The notes beneath the pieces were generated by a model, which was not told the DNA's origin, did no database searches, and saw nothing but the letters and a program-made list of their open reading frames with translations. 64,000 bases of DNA from CAZKBP01 sp964551015. GTDB taxonomy: Bacteria > Bacteroidota > Bacteroidia > Cytophagales > Microscillaceae. The stretch is from the NCBI GenBank assembly GCA_964551015.1, contig CAZKBP010000027.1, positions 1 to 64,000 of the forward strand, in the 5' to 3' direction. Shown here piece after piece: positions 34,388 to 42,564 of the stretch. A program made the position numbers and the translations under genes. How positions within the stretch are numbered: the first letter of the stretch is position 1; each line of letters starts with the position of its first letter.

Positions 34388-36688
34388 ATGGAGAATCCAC
34401 ATTTCATAAAAATCGCCCAAGAACTCAAAGTGGGCGAAAGACAAGTCGCCGCCACCGCCTTACTTTTAGACGAGGGAGCGACCGTACCCTTTATCGCCCG
34501 CTATCGTAAAGAAGCCACCGGAACGCTCGATGAAGTGCTCATCACCCAAATTCGCGACCGCTTGCAGCAACTCCGAGATCTGGACAAACGCCGAGAAGCC
34601 ATCCTCAAATCTATTGAAGAACAAGGCAAGCTCAGCGATGAACTCCGAGCGCGAATCGAGGCCGCCGAAACCATGGCCGAGTTAGAGGATTTATACTTAC
34701 CTTACAAGCCCAAGCGTCGTACGCGTGCCACCATTGCCCGCGAAAAAGGCTTAGAACCTCTAGGCGAAAAGATTTTTGCTCAAGAAGAATTTGATCTAGA
34801 AGCCGAAGCTCAAAAATATATTGATACCGAGAAGGGTGTAGAAAATATTGACGAGGCACTAGCCGGAGCCAGAGATATTATCGCTGAGAAAGTCAATGAA
34901 GACCAGCAGGCCCGCGCTACCATTCGTAAGCTCTTTGTAGATCACGGTTTTTTCAAAGCCAAAGTTATCCCCGGCAAAGAAGAAGAAGCCCAAAAATACA
35001 AAGACTATTTTGACTGGGAAGAACCTATTGATAAGGCTCCTTCGCACCGCGTACTGGCGCTGCGCCGTGCCGAGAAAGAAATGTTTATCAGCCTGGACCT
35101 CAGCCCCGAGGAAGAAGAGGCCATTTTCCGACTGGAAGATCAATTTATCACCAGCGATAATGCCACCACCGAGCAGATGAAACTCGCCATCAAAGATGCT
35201 TACAAACGCTTGCTCAAATCTTCTATGGAAACCGAAGTGCGTCTGCTTTCTAAACAAAAAGCAGATGAGGAAGCCATTCGCGTTTTTGCCGATAATCTGA
35301 GACAATTATTACTCGCGGCTCCTCTGGGCGAAAAAAATGTACTCGCCATTGACCCAGCCTTCCGTACAGGTTGTAAAATTGTTTGCTTGGACAAACAAGG
35401 AAAATTACTCCACAACGATGTCATCTATCCTGACCGCCAAAAAACCATGGCCGCCAAAACCATTGAGCATCTTTGCAATACTTATGATATCGAGGCCATT
35501 GCCATCGGGAATGGAACAGCCAGCCGTGAAACCGAGTCCTTTGTCAAAAGCATTGGCCTCCCCAAAAATATCCTCGTGGTCATGGTCAACGAAAGTGGAG
35601 CCTCCGTTTACTCGGCTTCCGAAGTGGCGCGAGAGGAATTTCCCAAACACGATATTACCGTGCGCGGAGCCGTTTCCATCGGTCGCCGTCTGATGGATCC
35701 CTTGGCCGAACTGGTAAAAATTGATCCCAAATCTATTGGCGTGGGGCAATATCAGCACGACGTAGACCAAAGCCAACTCAAGCACAGCCTAGACGATACC
35801 GTGATGAGCTGCGTGAACGCCGTGGGTGTGGAAGTCAACACAGCCAGTAAGCAACTGCTCACTTATGTTTCTGGCTTAGGCCCGCAGCTCGCTAAGAATA
35901 TTGTAGAATATCGTAATCAAAATGGGGCTTTCCAAAGCCGGGATGAATTGAAGAAGGTGAGTCGTTTGGGAGATAAAGCCTTTGAACAAGCAGCTGGTTT
36001 CTTGCGAATCAGAGGAGCCTCGCACCCCTTGGATACGAGCGCGGTACACCCCGAGAGCTATCATATCGTGGAGCAAATGGCGAAGGACTTGAATTGCACA
36101 GTTCAGGAATTGATGAATGATGAGAGCTTACGCAAAAAAATTAAACTCAAAGATTACGTAAGTGATACCGTCGGTTTACCTACTTTGAATGACATTATGG
36201 CCGAGCTAGCCAAGCCCGGACGCGACCCTCGTGACCAGTTCGAGGTGGTAGAATTTGCCGAAGGGATTAATACCATCGAGGATTTGAATCCGGGCATGCA
36301 ACTCAATGGAATCGTAACCAACATTACCAAATTCGGAGCTTTTGTAGACGTGGGCGTGCATCAGGATGGACTCGTGCATATCAGTGAAATGGCGAACCAT
36401 TTTATTAGTGATCCCAAAGAAGTGGTGAAAGTCCACCAGAAAGTAATGGTCAAAGTGCTGGAAGTAGATGTGGCTCGTAAGCGCATTTCCCTTTCTATGA
36501 AAGAAGATGCTCCCGCCGACAACAAGGGCAAGAAATCTATCAAGGCCAAGTCCAAAACTGATTCGCAAAAAGCCTTCAATAAAACTGACCGCAAAAAATC
36601 CAAACCGCCAAAGCCCAGAAAACAGCAAGAAGAGCCCGAAGGTGATTTGCAGGCCAAGCTAGAGGCTTTGAAGAATAAATTTAAGTAA
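34388..36688 (+). CDS. tex: RNA-binding transcription accessory protein Tex
   Basis: A 766-residue Tex/YhgF homologue. Order: N-terminal helical region with 'VPFIARYRKEATGTLDEVLI', the YqgF RNase H-like domain ('LAIDPAFRTGCKIVCLD'), helix-hairpin-helix motifs ('LTYVSGLGPQLAKNIVEYRNQNG', 'SRDELKKVSRLGDKAFEQAAGFLRI') and the S1 domain ('GIVTNITKFGAFVDVGVHQDGLVHIS'). A Lys-rich tail of ~55 residues follows. It binds nucleic acid and transcription complexes; its exact role is unclear. Confidence 0.94.
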   Translation: MENPHFIKIAQELKVGERQVAATALLLDEGATVPFIARYRKEATGTLDEVLITQIRDRLQQLRDLDKRREAILKSIEEQGKLSDELRARIEAAETMAELEDLYLPYKPKRRTRATIAREKGLEPLGEKIFAQEEFDLEAEAQKYIDTEKGVENIDEALAGARDIIAEKVNEDQQARATIRKLFVDHGFFKAKVIPGKEEEAQKYKDYFDWEEPIDKAPSHRVLALRRAEKEMFISLDLSPEEEEAIFRLEDQFITSDNATTEQMKLAIKDAYKRLLKSSMETEVRLLSKQKADEEAIRVFADNLRQLLLAAPLGEKNVLAIDPAFRTGCKIVCLDKQGKLLHNDVIYPDRQKTMAAKTIEHLCNTYDIEAIAIGNGTASRETESFVKSIGLPKNILVVMVNESGASVYSASEVAREEFPKHDITVRGAVSIGRRLMDPLAELVKIDPKSIGVGQYQHDVDQSQLKHSLDDTVMSCVNAVGVEVNTASKQLLTYVSGLGPQLAKNIVEYRNQNGAFQSRDELKKVSRLGDKAFEQAAGFLRIRGASHPLDTSAVHPESYHIVEQMAKDLNCTVQELMNDESLRKKIKLKDYVSDTVGLPTLNDIMAELAKPGRDPRDQFEVVEFAEGINTIEDLNPGMQLNGIVTNITKFGAFVDVGVHQDGLVHISEMANHFISDPKEVVKVHQKVMVKVLEVDVARKRISLSMKEDAPADNKGKKSIKAKSKTDSQKAFNKTDRKKSKPPKPRKQQEEPEGDLQAKLEALKNKFK

Positions 36689-36693
36689 CTCCG

Positions 36694-36713
36694 AAACTCC
36701 CGTCTCGAGTTTT
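36694..36713 (+). terminator. Weak hairpin after tex
   Basis: AAACTC (36694-36699) pairs with GAGTTT (36707-36712), loop of 7, followed by T. Confidence 0.4.
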
Positions 36714-36749
36714 CATCTGACAGAACTGGAGCTTCGTTGCTTCCGCGTT

Positions 36750-37160
36750 ATGAAACAACACCTTGCCCATATTGCCCTCGTGGTCAGAGATTATGATGAA
36801 GCCATCGAGTTTTATACCCAAAAGCTCAAATTCAGATTAATTGAAGATACCAGGTTGAGCGAAACCAAGCGTTGGGTTTTGGTCGCCCCATCTGGAGCCG
36901 AAGAGACTTGTCTACTCTTAGCCAAAGCCGCTGATACCGAGCAAGCCCAAGCCATTGGTAATCAGACGGGGGGCAGAGTAGGCTTTTTCCTTTTTACCGA
37001 TGATTTTTGGCGAGATTACGAGCAGATGCAGCGAGAGGGCATTCATTTCGTGCGAGCACCTAAGGAAGAAACCTATGGAACGGTCGCCGTTTTTGCAGAT
37101 TTGTATGGAAATCTTTGGGATTTGCTTCAACCTTCCGAAGTAAACTTGGGAAACTTGTAG
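36750..37160 (+). CDS. VOC-family (glyoxalase/bleomycin-resistance fold) protein
   Basis: A 136-residue vicinal-oxygen-chelate domain with two beta-alpha-beta-beta-beta modules: 'HIALVVRDYDEAIEFYTQKLKFRLIED' and 'ADLYGNLWDLLQPS'. Such proteins bind a divalent metal or a small ligand; the substrate is unknown. It lies 61 bp after tex on the same strand and may be co-transcribed. Confidence 0.82.
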   Translation: MKQHLAHIALVVRDYDEAIEFYTQKLKFRLIEDTRLSETKRWVLVAPSGAEETCLLLAKAADTEQAQAIGNQTGGRVGFFLFTDDFWRDYEQMQREGIHFVRAPKEETYGTVAVFADLYGNLWDLLQPSEVNLGNL

Positions 37161-37231
37161 TCTGAGGCCACAGCTCTGGATTCGTCTATGGTCTTTACAG
37201 ATTAACCAATTCATAATCTTTAAGAATTGTG

Positions 37232-37239
37232 TATTTTTG
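37232..37239 (+). promoter_or_regulatory. Bacteroidota -7 box (TATTTTTG) for the LytTR gene
   Basis: The box ends 6 bp before ATG 37246, so transcription would begin at or next to the start codon. It overlaps the two in-frame TTG codons just upstream. Confidence 0.5.
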
Positions 37240-37245
37240 TTGGAA

Positions 37246-38094
37246 ATGAAATCGCTTTTCCAACAGATCCAGAAGTTTTTGCAAGCCCCCTACAGTTACT
37301 TTCCCTCTAAAAGAGGTTCGGTGAAAGCTTCACTTTGGGCAGGCCTGTTCGTGGGAGGATTTCTACTGATTTTTCAACCTTTTGGCTTACGCGAAGCCCA
37401 ATTTCCCTACAAAATTCCGATTTTAGCGGGTTTTGGAGTAGTGACGACCCTTATCAATTTGGTGGTGAACCTTCTCCTCAAACCGATACTGGGCTTGAAT
37501 CGGCAGATTCGGATTTGGCATTGGATACTCGGGGAGTGCTTTCTGATTCTGCTGATTGCTTCGGGAAATTATGTATATCTTATGTTTTGGAGTGATGGGA
37601 AATGGCTGGGAGTTCCAAGTTACGGGATGATGCTCTTGTTTACGCTCTTAATTGGAATTTTTCCGATTACTTATATTGCCATCACGCAACGCCTGCGAGT
37701 CTTGAAAAATCAAGTAGATCCCCATGGCTCGAATCCAAAGAATAAGGTGCCGATCCTCCCCTTGACTATTTATTCCGATCAAACCAAGGATCACTTCGAG
37801 ACGAGTACCCAGAGTTTGATTTTCTTAGAAGCCAGTGATAATTATGTAAGTCTGCATTATCTCGAGAAAGAGATTATACAAAAAAAGCTCATGCGTATCA
37901 CCCTCTCCGATGTGATGAAGCAATTGCCCCAAGAGTATTTTATGCGTTGCCATCGCTCTTATATCGTCAATCTCTTGATGGTAGAAGAAGCCAAGGGCAA
38001 CGCGCAGGGGATGTTGTTGTTCTTGAAGCATACCGAAGAACGCATTCCCGTGTCCCGTCGGAACATTCCTAAACTTAGAAAACGATTGGGATAA
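37246..38094 (+). CDS. Membrane-anchored LytTR transcription regulator
   Basis: A 282-residue protein. Four hydrophobic helices occupy residues ~28-145 ('LWAGLFVGGFLLIFQPFG', 'YGMMLLFTLLIGIFPITYIAI'). After a short linker a LytTR DNA-binding domain fills ~180-280 ('LIFLEASDNYVSLHYL', 'EYFMRCHRSYIVNL', 'ERIPVSRRNIPKLRKRL'). This arrangement, a sensor in the membrane fused directly to the DNA-binding domain, is common in Bacteroidota. No histidine kinase is adjacent. The signal and the target are unknown. Confidence 0.85.
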   Translation: MKSLFQQIQKFLQAPYSYFPSKRGSVKASLWAGLFVGGFLLIFQPFGLREAQFPYKIPILAGFGVVTTLINLVVNLLLKPILGLNRQIRIWHWILGECFLILLIASGNYVYLMFWSDGKWLGVPSYGMMLLFTLLIGIFPITYIAITQRLRVLKNQVDPHGSNPKNKVPILPLTIYSDQTKDHFETSTQSLIFLEASDNYVSLHYLEKEIIQKKLMRITLSDVMKQLPQEYFMRCHRSYIVNLLMVEEAKGNAQGMLLFLKHTEERIPVSRRNIPKLRKRLG

Positions 38095-38165
38095 ACGGTC
38101 AAAACCCTTTCCATTCGCCCCCATCGCTTGTTTTCCGCCCCAGAAATTTACCACTGGCTACATAC

Positions 38166-38198
38166 TTTGGTTTAGCCAAATCTCATCCTATACTTTCG
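38166..38198 (+). promoter_or_regulatory. Promoter for the 231-residue membrane protein
   Basis: -33 TTTG (38166-38169), 21 bp, -7 TACTTTCG (38191-38198; one mismatch to TAnnTTTG). It is the best-spaced pair in the window and gives a ~45-nt leader to ATG 38252. Confidence 0.55.
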
Positions 38199-38251
38199 TA
38201 GTAAAGCAAAATGGGCACTAACAGCCCAACAACTCAAAACTAACCACTCAT

Positions 38252-38947
38252 ATGGCTTTACTTTTCAAATCATTACTCTATCTACACATGGTGGCGGGCA
38301 GTCTGAGCCTGATTTTATTTTGGATTCCTGTATTTACGCGCAAAGGGGGCAAGACTCACCGACAAGTGGGCGTGGTCTATGTCTGGTGTATGAGCGTGGT
38401 AGTAGGTACGGCATTTCTCATGAGTATCTACGATTTGTTATTTACTAGCAAATACGTGTTGGGCTTGTCCTTGCTTTTTTTGAGCTTTCTGACTCTGAAT
38501 CCGCTTTGGTCGGGAATGGATGCACTTAAGCAGAAAAAACAACTCAGCAAACGCTCCCGAAATTTGCGTCTGGCTTTGGAGGGAATTTTGTTCGTATACG
38601 GTGCTTTTTTATTAGCCACAGGCATTTATTACCAAGTAATTCTGGTAATAATCTTTGGCAGTGTAGGTGTTATCTTAGGATTCAAAAACGTACGCATTTT
38701 TGCCCAAAAAACTCCTGAGTACAACTGGTTTGATACCCATATGAGTGGCATGATCGTTAGTGGTGCGGCCGCTTACACGGCTTTCTTTGCTTTTGGCGCG
38801 CGTTCTGTGTTTGGTTTTTTGCAAGGTACTTATTGGGTGATTTTGCCCTGGGTTCTGCCGACCCTGATCGCGGTCGTCTCGATCAACATTTTACGTAAGA
38901 AATACAAAGTGAAAACCAAGCAAATGGAAAAAGTTGTAAATTGTTGA
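38252..38947 (+). CDS. DUF2306-like integral membrane protein
   Basis: A 231-residue protein with about seven membrane helices. It starts with 'LLYLHMVAGSLSLILFWIPVFTRKGGKTHRQVGVVYVW', a His-containing pattern like DUF2306 and related haem-binding-type membrane proteins; His in 'WFDTHMSGMIVSGAAAYTAFF' is another conserved-looking site. Function is unknown. It stands alone and is followed by the palindrome cluster D. Confidence 0.6.
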   Translation: MALLFKSLLYLHMVAGSLSLILFWIPVFTRKGGKTHRQVGVVYVWCMSVVVGTAFLMSIYDLLFTSKYVLGLSLLFLSFLTLNPLWSGMDALKQKKQLSKRSRNLRLALEGILFVYGAFLLATGIYYQVILVIIFGSVGVILGFKNVRIFAQKTPEYNWFDTHMSGMIVSGAAAYTAFFAFGARSVFGFLQGTYWVILPWVLPTLIAVVSINILRKKYKVKTKQMEKVVNC

Positions 38948-39050
38948 TTGCAAACTTTAAAATGATTTCACGAACCTCTCCACGGAAAGATCGCTTCAAG
39001 TGTTTCAGTTTGAGTGCTCTTATCTCTTCTCCATTGAGGGGAAGACCCTC

Positions 39051-39145
39051 GGCCAGATAGGAATCTTGCCAGGTTTCCCTGCTAAGATGAGAATCTTAGC
39101 AGCGTTTTACTAGATTTTCCTGCCAAAATGAGAGTTTTAGCAGCG
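39051..39145. repeat. Dispersed palindrome cluster D
   Basis: Three hairpins with 4-nt loops: GGCCAGAT-AGGA-ATCTTGCC (39051-39070, one mismatch), GCTAAGAT-GAGA-ATCTTAGC (39081-39100, perfect) and GCCAAAAT-GAGA-GTTTTAGC (39122-39141). The last two share the trailing AGCG and look like a tandem duplication. It lies between convergent genes, like cluster A. Confidence 0.75.
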
Positions 39146-39199
39146 CATCAGATGGAAATGATGAATCTATTTTCAAAGAAACCTGCCAATCGAGACCCA

Positions 39200-41296
39200 C
39201 TAACTAATCCTCGCCCAGTAATTTTCCTCATCCTGCGTGCGAATGAGATGCTCGCGGATAGGTTTGTGTTCGGACTTTTCTAAATAAGGATCATCTTCCA
39301 AGAGTTCGGAGGCAGACTGACGTGCTTCCTGGAGAATTTTGCCGTCTTTGGCGAGGTCAGAGATTTTGATCATATCAATCACACCACTCTGCTCTTTGCC
39401 CATGATATTACCCGGGCCACGGAGCTTCATATCCATATCGGCGATCTCGAAACCATTGTTAGTTTTGACCATGGTTTTGAGGCGCACGTCGGCTTCCTTG
39501 CTGATTTTGTAGCTGGTCATCAGAATACAGTAAGATTGTTCAGCTCCCCGTCCAACCCGACCTCGGAGTTGGTGCAATTGTGCAAGGCCAAAGCGTTCGG
39601 CATTTTCAATCACCATCACAGAGGCATTGGGCACATTCACCCCGACCTCAATCACGGTGGTTGCCACCATAATCTGGGTTTCTTGACGGATAAAGCGTTG
39701 CATTTCAAAGTCCTTATCCACTGAACTCATTTGGCCGTGAACGATGCTGAGATGATATTCAGGAAAGGCACGCTGAATGCTCTCGTAGCCTTCCATGAGG
39801 TTTTTGTAATCTAGTTTTTCAGATTCTTCAATCAAAGGATAAACGATGTAGATTTGTCTACCTTTCTTGATTTCTTCTTTTAAAAAACCAAAAACCCGCA
39901 AGCGATGTGAATCATAGCGATGCGCCGTGATGATGGGCTTACGACCGGCGGGCATCTCGTCGATAATAGATACATCCAAGTCCCCGTAAAGGGTCATGGC
40001 CAAAGTTCGAGGAATAGGCGTGGCCGTCATGACCAAGATATGCGGATAGACTTCTGTATTTTTCTGCCAGAGTTTGCTGCGCTGTTCCACACCAAAACGA
40101 TGCTGCTCATCAATGATGCAAAGTCCCAGATTCTCGAATTGGACTTTATCTTCAAAGATGGCGTGGGTGCCGACTAAGATTTTAAGGTTGCCATTTTCTA
40201 GGCGACCGTGCAAGACCCGACGGTCTTTGTTCCGCTTAGAACCCGTGAGAATGTCAATGGTCAGGCCGAGTTTGTCGGCGTATTCTTTAAGCCCTTGGTA
40301 ATGCTGCTCGGCAAGAATTTCCGTGGGAGCCACCATACAAGCCTGTGCGCCTCCATCAATAGCCATGAGCATGGACATGAAGGCCACCATGGTTTTACCA
40401 CTTCCCACATCGCCTTGCAAGAGGCGGTTCATTTGCTTGCCCGAGGCCATATCTTTGTAAATCTCATTGGTAACACGCTTTTGCGCACCCGTAAGCTCAA
40501 AAGGCAGGTGATTTTTGGTAAATTCTAGAAGTAAATCTTTGATATCAAAGACTTGACCTTGGTAAATGGTTTTCTTGAGATGCCTTTGTTTGAGCATTTT
40601 TAATTGCAGGAAAAATAGTTCCTCAAATTTCAAGCGTGCTTGAGCTTTTTGGAGTAATTGTGGATTTTTCGGAAAATGGATATTGATAAGGGCTTCGGGG
40701 CGAGCCAAGAGTTGATATTTATCGGTCAAATCTTCGGAGAGATTTTCCTCGATATGGGGGTAAGCTACATCCAAGAGTGTTTTGACTAATTTAGCCAAGA
40801 CTTTGCTTCCCAAATACTTCTTCTTGAGCTTTTCAGTGGTATGATAAGTAGGTTGGAGAAAGCCTGTTTGCTTCTCAGCGGAGGTAAAAGGCTCAATATC
40901 TGGATGGACGATGCTATATTTTCCATTAAAGGACTGAGGCTTGCCAAAAACCAGATACTCTGTGCCAATTTGCAGGCTTTTGAGCTGCCATTTCACCCCT
41001 TGAAACCAAAGCAATTCCATGTAGGCCGAACCATCATTGAAGAGAGCCACCAAACGTTGACGACGTCCTTCCCCGACTACTTCTAGATTGGTGATTCTAC
41101 CTCGGAGTTGGATACTGGGCAGATCGGGCTGTAGGTCAGCAATAGCGTAGATTTTGGTGCGGTCTTCGTGCCGGAAAGGATAATGTTCTAGTAAGTCGCC
41201 ATAAGTATGGATATTGAGTTCCTTGCGTAGCAAATCCGCTCTCTGCGGCCCCACGCCTTTTAAAAACTCAATGCCATTCTCGAAGAATTGATTCAT
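39200..41296 (-). CDS. recG: ATP-dependent DNA helicase RecG
   Basis: A 698-residue helicase of branched DNA (replication fork reversal, Holliday junctions). The wedge/OB domain is at ~60-160 ('IQLRGRITNLEVVGEGRRQRLVALF'), Walker A 'LLQGDVGSGKTMVAF', DEQH box 'LCIIDEQHRFGVEQR', 'ILVMTATPIPRTLAMT' and motif VI 'QLHQLRGRVGRGAEQSYCIL'. Full length and intact. A long palindrome abuts the start codon on the 5' side. Confidence 0.96.
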   Translation of the reverse strand: MNQFFENGIEFLKGVGPQRADLLRKELNIHTYGDLLEHYPFRHEDRTKIYAIADLQPDLPSIQLRGRITNLEVVGEGRRQRLVALFNDGSAYMELLWFQGVKWQLKSLQIGTEYLVFGKPQSFNGKYSIVHPDIEPFTSAEKQTGFLQPTYHTTEKLKKKYLGSKVLAKLVKTLLDVAYPHIEENLSEDLTDKYQLLARPEALINIHFPKNPQLLQKAQARLKFEELFFLQLKMLKQRHLKKTIYQGQVFDIKDLLLEFTKNHLPFELTGAQKRVTNEIYKDMASGKQMNRLLQGDVGSGKTMVAFMSMLMAIDGGAQACMVAPTEILAEQHYQGLKEYADKLGLTIDILTGSKRNKDRRVLHGRLENGNLKILVGTHAIFEDKVQFENLGLCIIDEQHRFGVEQRSKLWQKNTEVYPHILVMTATPIPRTLAMTLYGDLDVSIIDEMPAGRKPIITAHRYDSHRLRVFGFLKEEIKKGRQIYIVYPLIEESEKLDYKNLMEGYESIQRAFPEYHLSIVHGQMSSVDKDFEMQRFIRQETQIMVATTVIEVGVNVPNASVMVIENAERFGLAQLHQLRGRVGRGAEQSYCILMTSYKISKEADVRLKTMVKTNNGFEIADMDMKLRGPGNIMGKEQSGVIDMIKISDLAKDGKILQEARQSASELLEDDPYLEKSEHKPIREHLIRTQDEENYWARIS

Positions 41297-41327
41297 AGTA
41301 TCTTAGCAAATATTAGGCTAAGATACT
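41297..41327. promoter_or_regulatory. Perfect 11-bp inverted repeat abutting the recG start codon
   Basis: AGTATCTTAGC (41297-41307) and GCTAAGATACT (41317-41327), 9-bp spacer. It begins directly upstream of the recG ATG (minus strand), so it is either an operator or a leader hairpin that could cover the ribosome-binding region. The words ATCTTAGC and GCTAAGAT also occur in palindrome cluster D in opposite order. Confidence 0.55.
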
Positions 41328-41574
41328 GATTTTTTGGGGTTTGTGAAAGGGATTCTCGGTGTAGCGACGGAAATCTAGTTTTGTCGGGTGTTGAGCTCAG
41401 GATGGTAAGATATGGGTTCCATTAAGTTGAAGACGCAGAGCGAGATGCAAAAACCAAAGTTAGAGATGTTGTACTAGTCTATTCTAATACTTCTTATTTC
41501 TTTACAAACGATAGAAGGTTTGGTATTATAAATTATGCCCTCTAGGTCCGCCTCCAATAGCTTGGCTAAAGCAT

Positions 41575-41602
41575 AAAAAAGGAGATTAATAATTTAATCT
41601 CC
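41575..41602 (-). terminator. Intrinsic terminator after gldN
   Basis: GGAGATTAA (41581-41589) and TTAATCTCC (41594-41602), tetraloop; on the minus strand a T-run (41575-41580) follows. It marks the end of the gld operon. Confidence 0.85.
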
Positions 41603-41634
41603 TCTTTGTCCAATTTTTTAGAAAACAGCTTGGT

Positions 41635-42480
41635 TTAGAATTCCCACAAGTTATGCTCAAACTCCATCAAATCGTACTCAATTCTTTGTGATTCGTAAAG
41701 TACTTTCTTAGCCGTTTGTGGGTCATCTCCATACTCATCGTTGATGATTGTGATGATGTCTTTGTCGTCGGGGTTAGATACCTTGAAAATCCTAGAACTA
41801 AACAACCGAAGATCAAAAGCGTGTGCCAATGAAACGTGACGCTTAGGGTTCTGAGGATTATACCAAAAGGCTCTTAAATCCTCGAAAGTACCTTTTTTCT
41901 GGGATTCATCGTAAGTCTCGCGGAAATATTCGTACAAATCTTTGAACTTGAAGGTAGCAAAGGGTAGATCTCCCATTTCTGTCTCAGGGCTAGTTCCTTG
42001 AGGAATTACCAGAGTAATCGTTTGGATGTCCCAATACATACGAGAACGTCGACGGTCAAAGATCAAATCTTCTTTCAACTCCAAGATGTACATTTCAGAG
42101 GGACGAATTTCCACGGAATCTTCAAATGCAGGATTCCAGTAGGCCAAGTTCTTGGTAAAATCATCAATCTCCATTGGTTCATCATAACCAGAGGAGCGAG
42201 GATTGTTTGTTACCGCATAAGGCTGTACCTTAGCAGATTTGACCGCATCGATGATTACCTGAGTAACTTCGTTTTGATAGGAGAAGAAAGGCTTGTTTTG
42301 CTTTTCAAGTAGATTAATTCTTCGCCATATTGTCTGGCGGTACATCACGTCATCTTCCAACACCGGGCGAACTGAATTAGGATTGTAGCCCTCAGGGCCA
42401 ATCTGCGCCTGGAGATTACTTGTCATGCTGAGCAACAAGAATAGAAACACAGTAGCTGTAACACTTATTATTTTATTCAT
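41635..42480 (-). CDS. gldN: Gliding motility / type IX secretion protein GldN (PorN)
   Basis: A 281-residue protein with a signal peptide (MNKIISVTATVFLFLLLSMTSNLQAQ). The body has the GldN pattern: 'VMYRQTIWRRINLLEKQNKPFF', 'LKEDLIFDRRRSRMYWDIQTITLV', 'DLRAFWYNPQNPKRHVSLAHAFDLRLFSSRI'. In the type IX secretion system GldN forms, with the lipoprotein GldK, a periplasmic ring attached to the outer membrane. It is last in the gldKLMN order, 84 bp after gldM, and followed by a terminator. Confidence 0.94.
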   Translation of the reverse strand: MNKIISVTATVFLFLLLSMTSNLQAQIGPEGYNPNSVRPVLEDDVMYRQTIWRRINLLEKQNKPFFSYQNEVTQVIIDAVKSAKVQPYAVTNNPRSSGYDEPMEIDDFTKNLAYWNPAFEDSVEIRPSEMYILELKEDLIFDRRRSRMYWDIQTITLVIPQGTSPETEMGDLPFATFKFKDLYEYFRETYDESQKKGTFEDLRAFWYNPQNPKRHVSLAHAFDLRLFSSRIFKVSNPDDKDIITIINDEYGDDPQTAKKVLYESQRIEYDLMEFEHNLWEF

Positions 42481-42564
42481 AACACATTAGAATTGGTTAA
42501 AATTTGCCACTTAAGTAACGAAACTTAAGTGGCAGTTATTTCAATGTTTCAAAGTCTTTCTAAT

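Noticed and set aside
651..39145. Hairpin RGGA loops as CsrA/RsmA binding sites
   Set aside because: The loops resemble ANGGA, but CsrA is not known to be usual in Bacteroidota and no csrA gene is in the window. Kept only as a repeat family.
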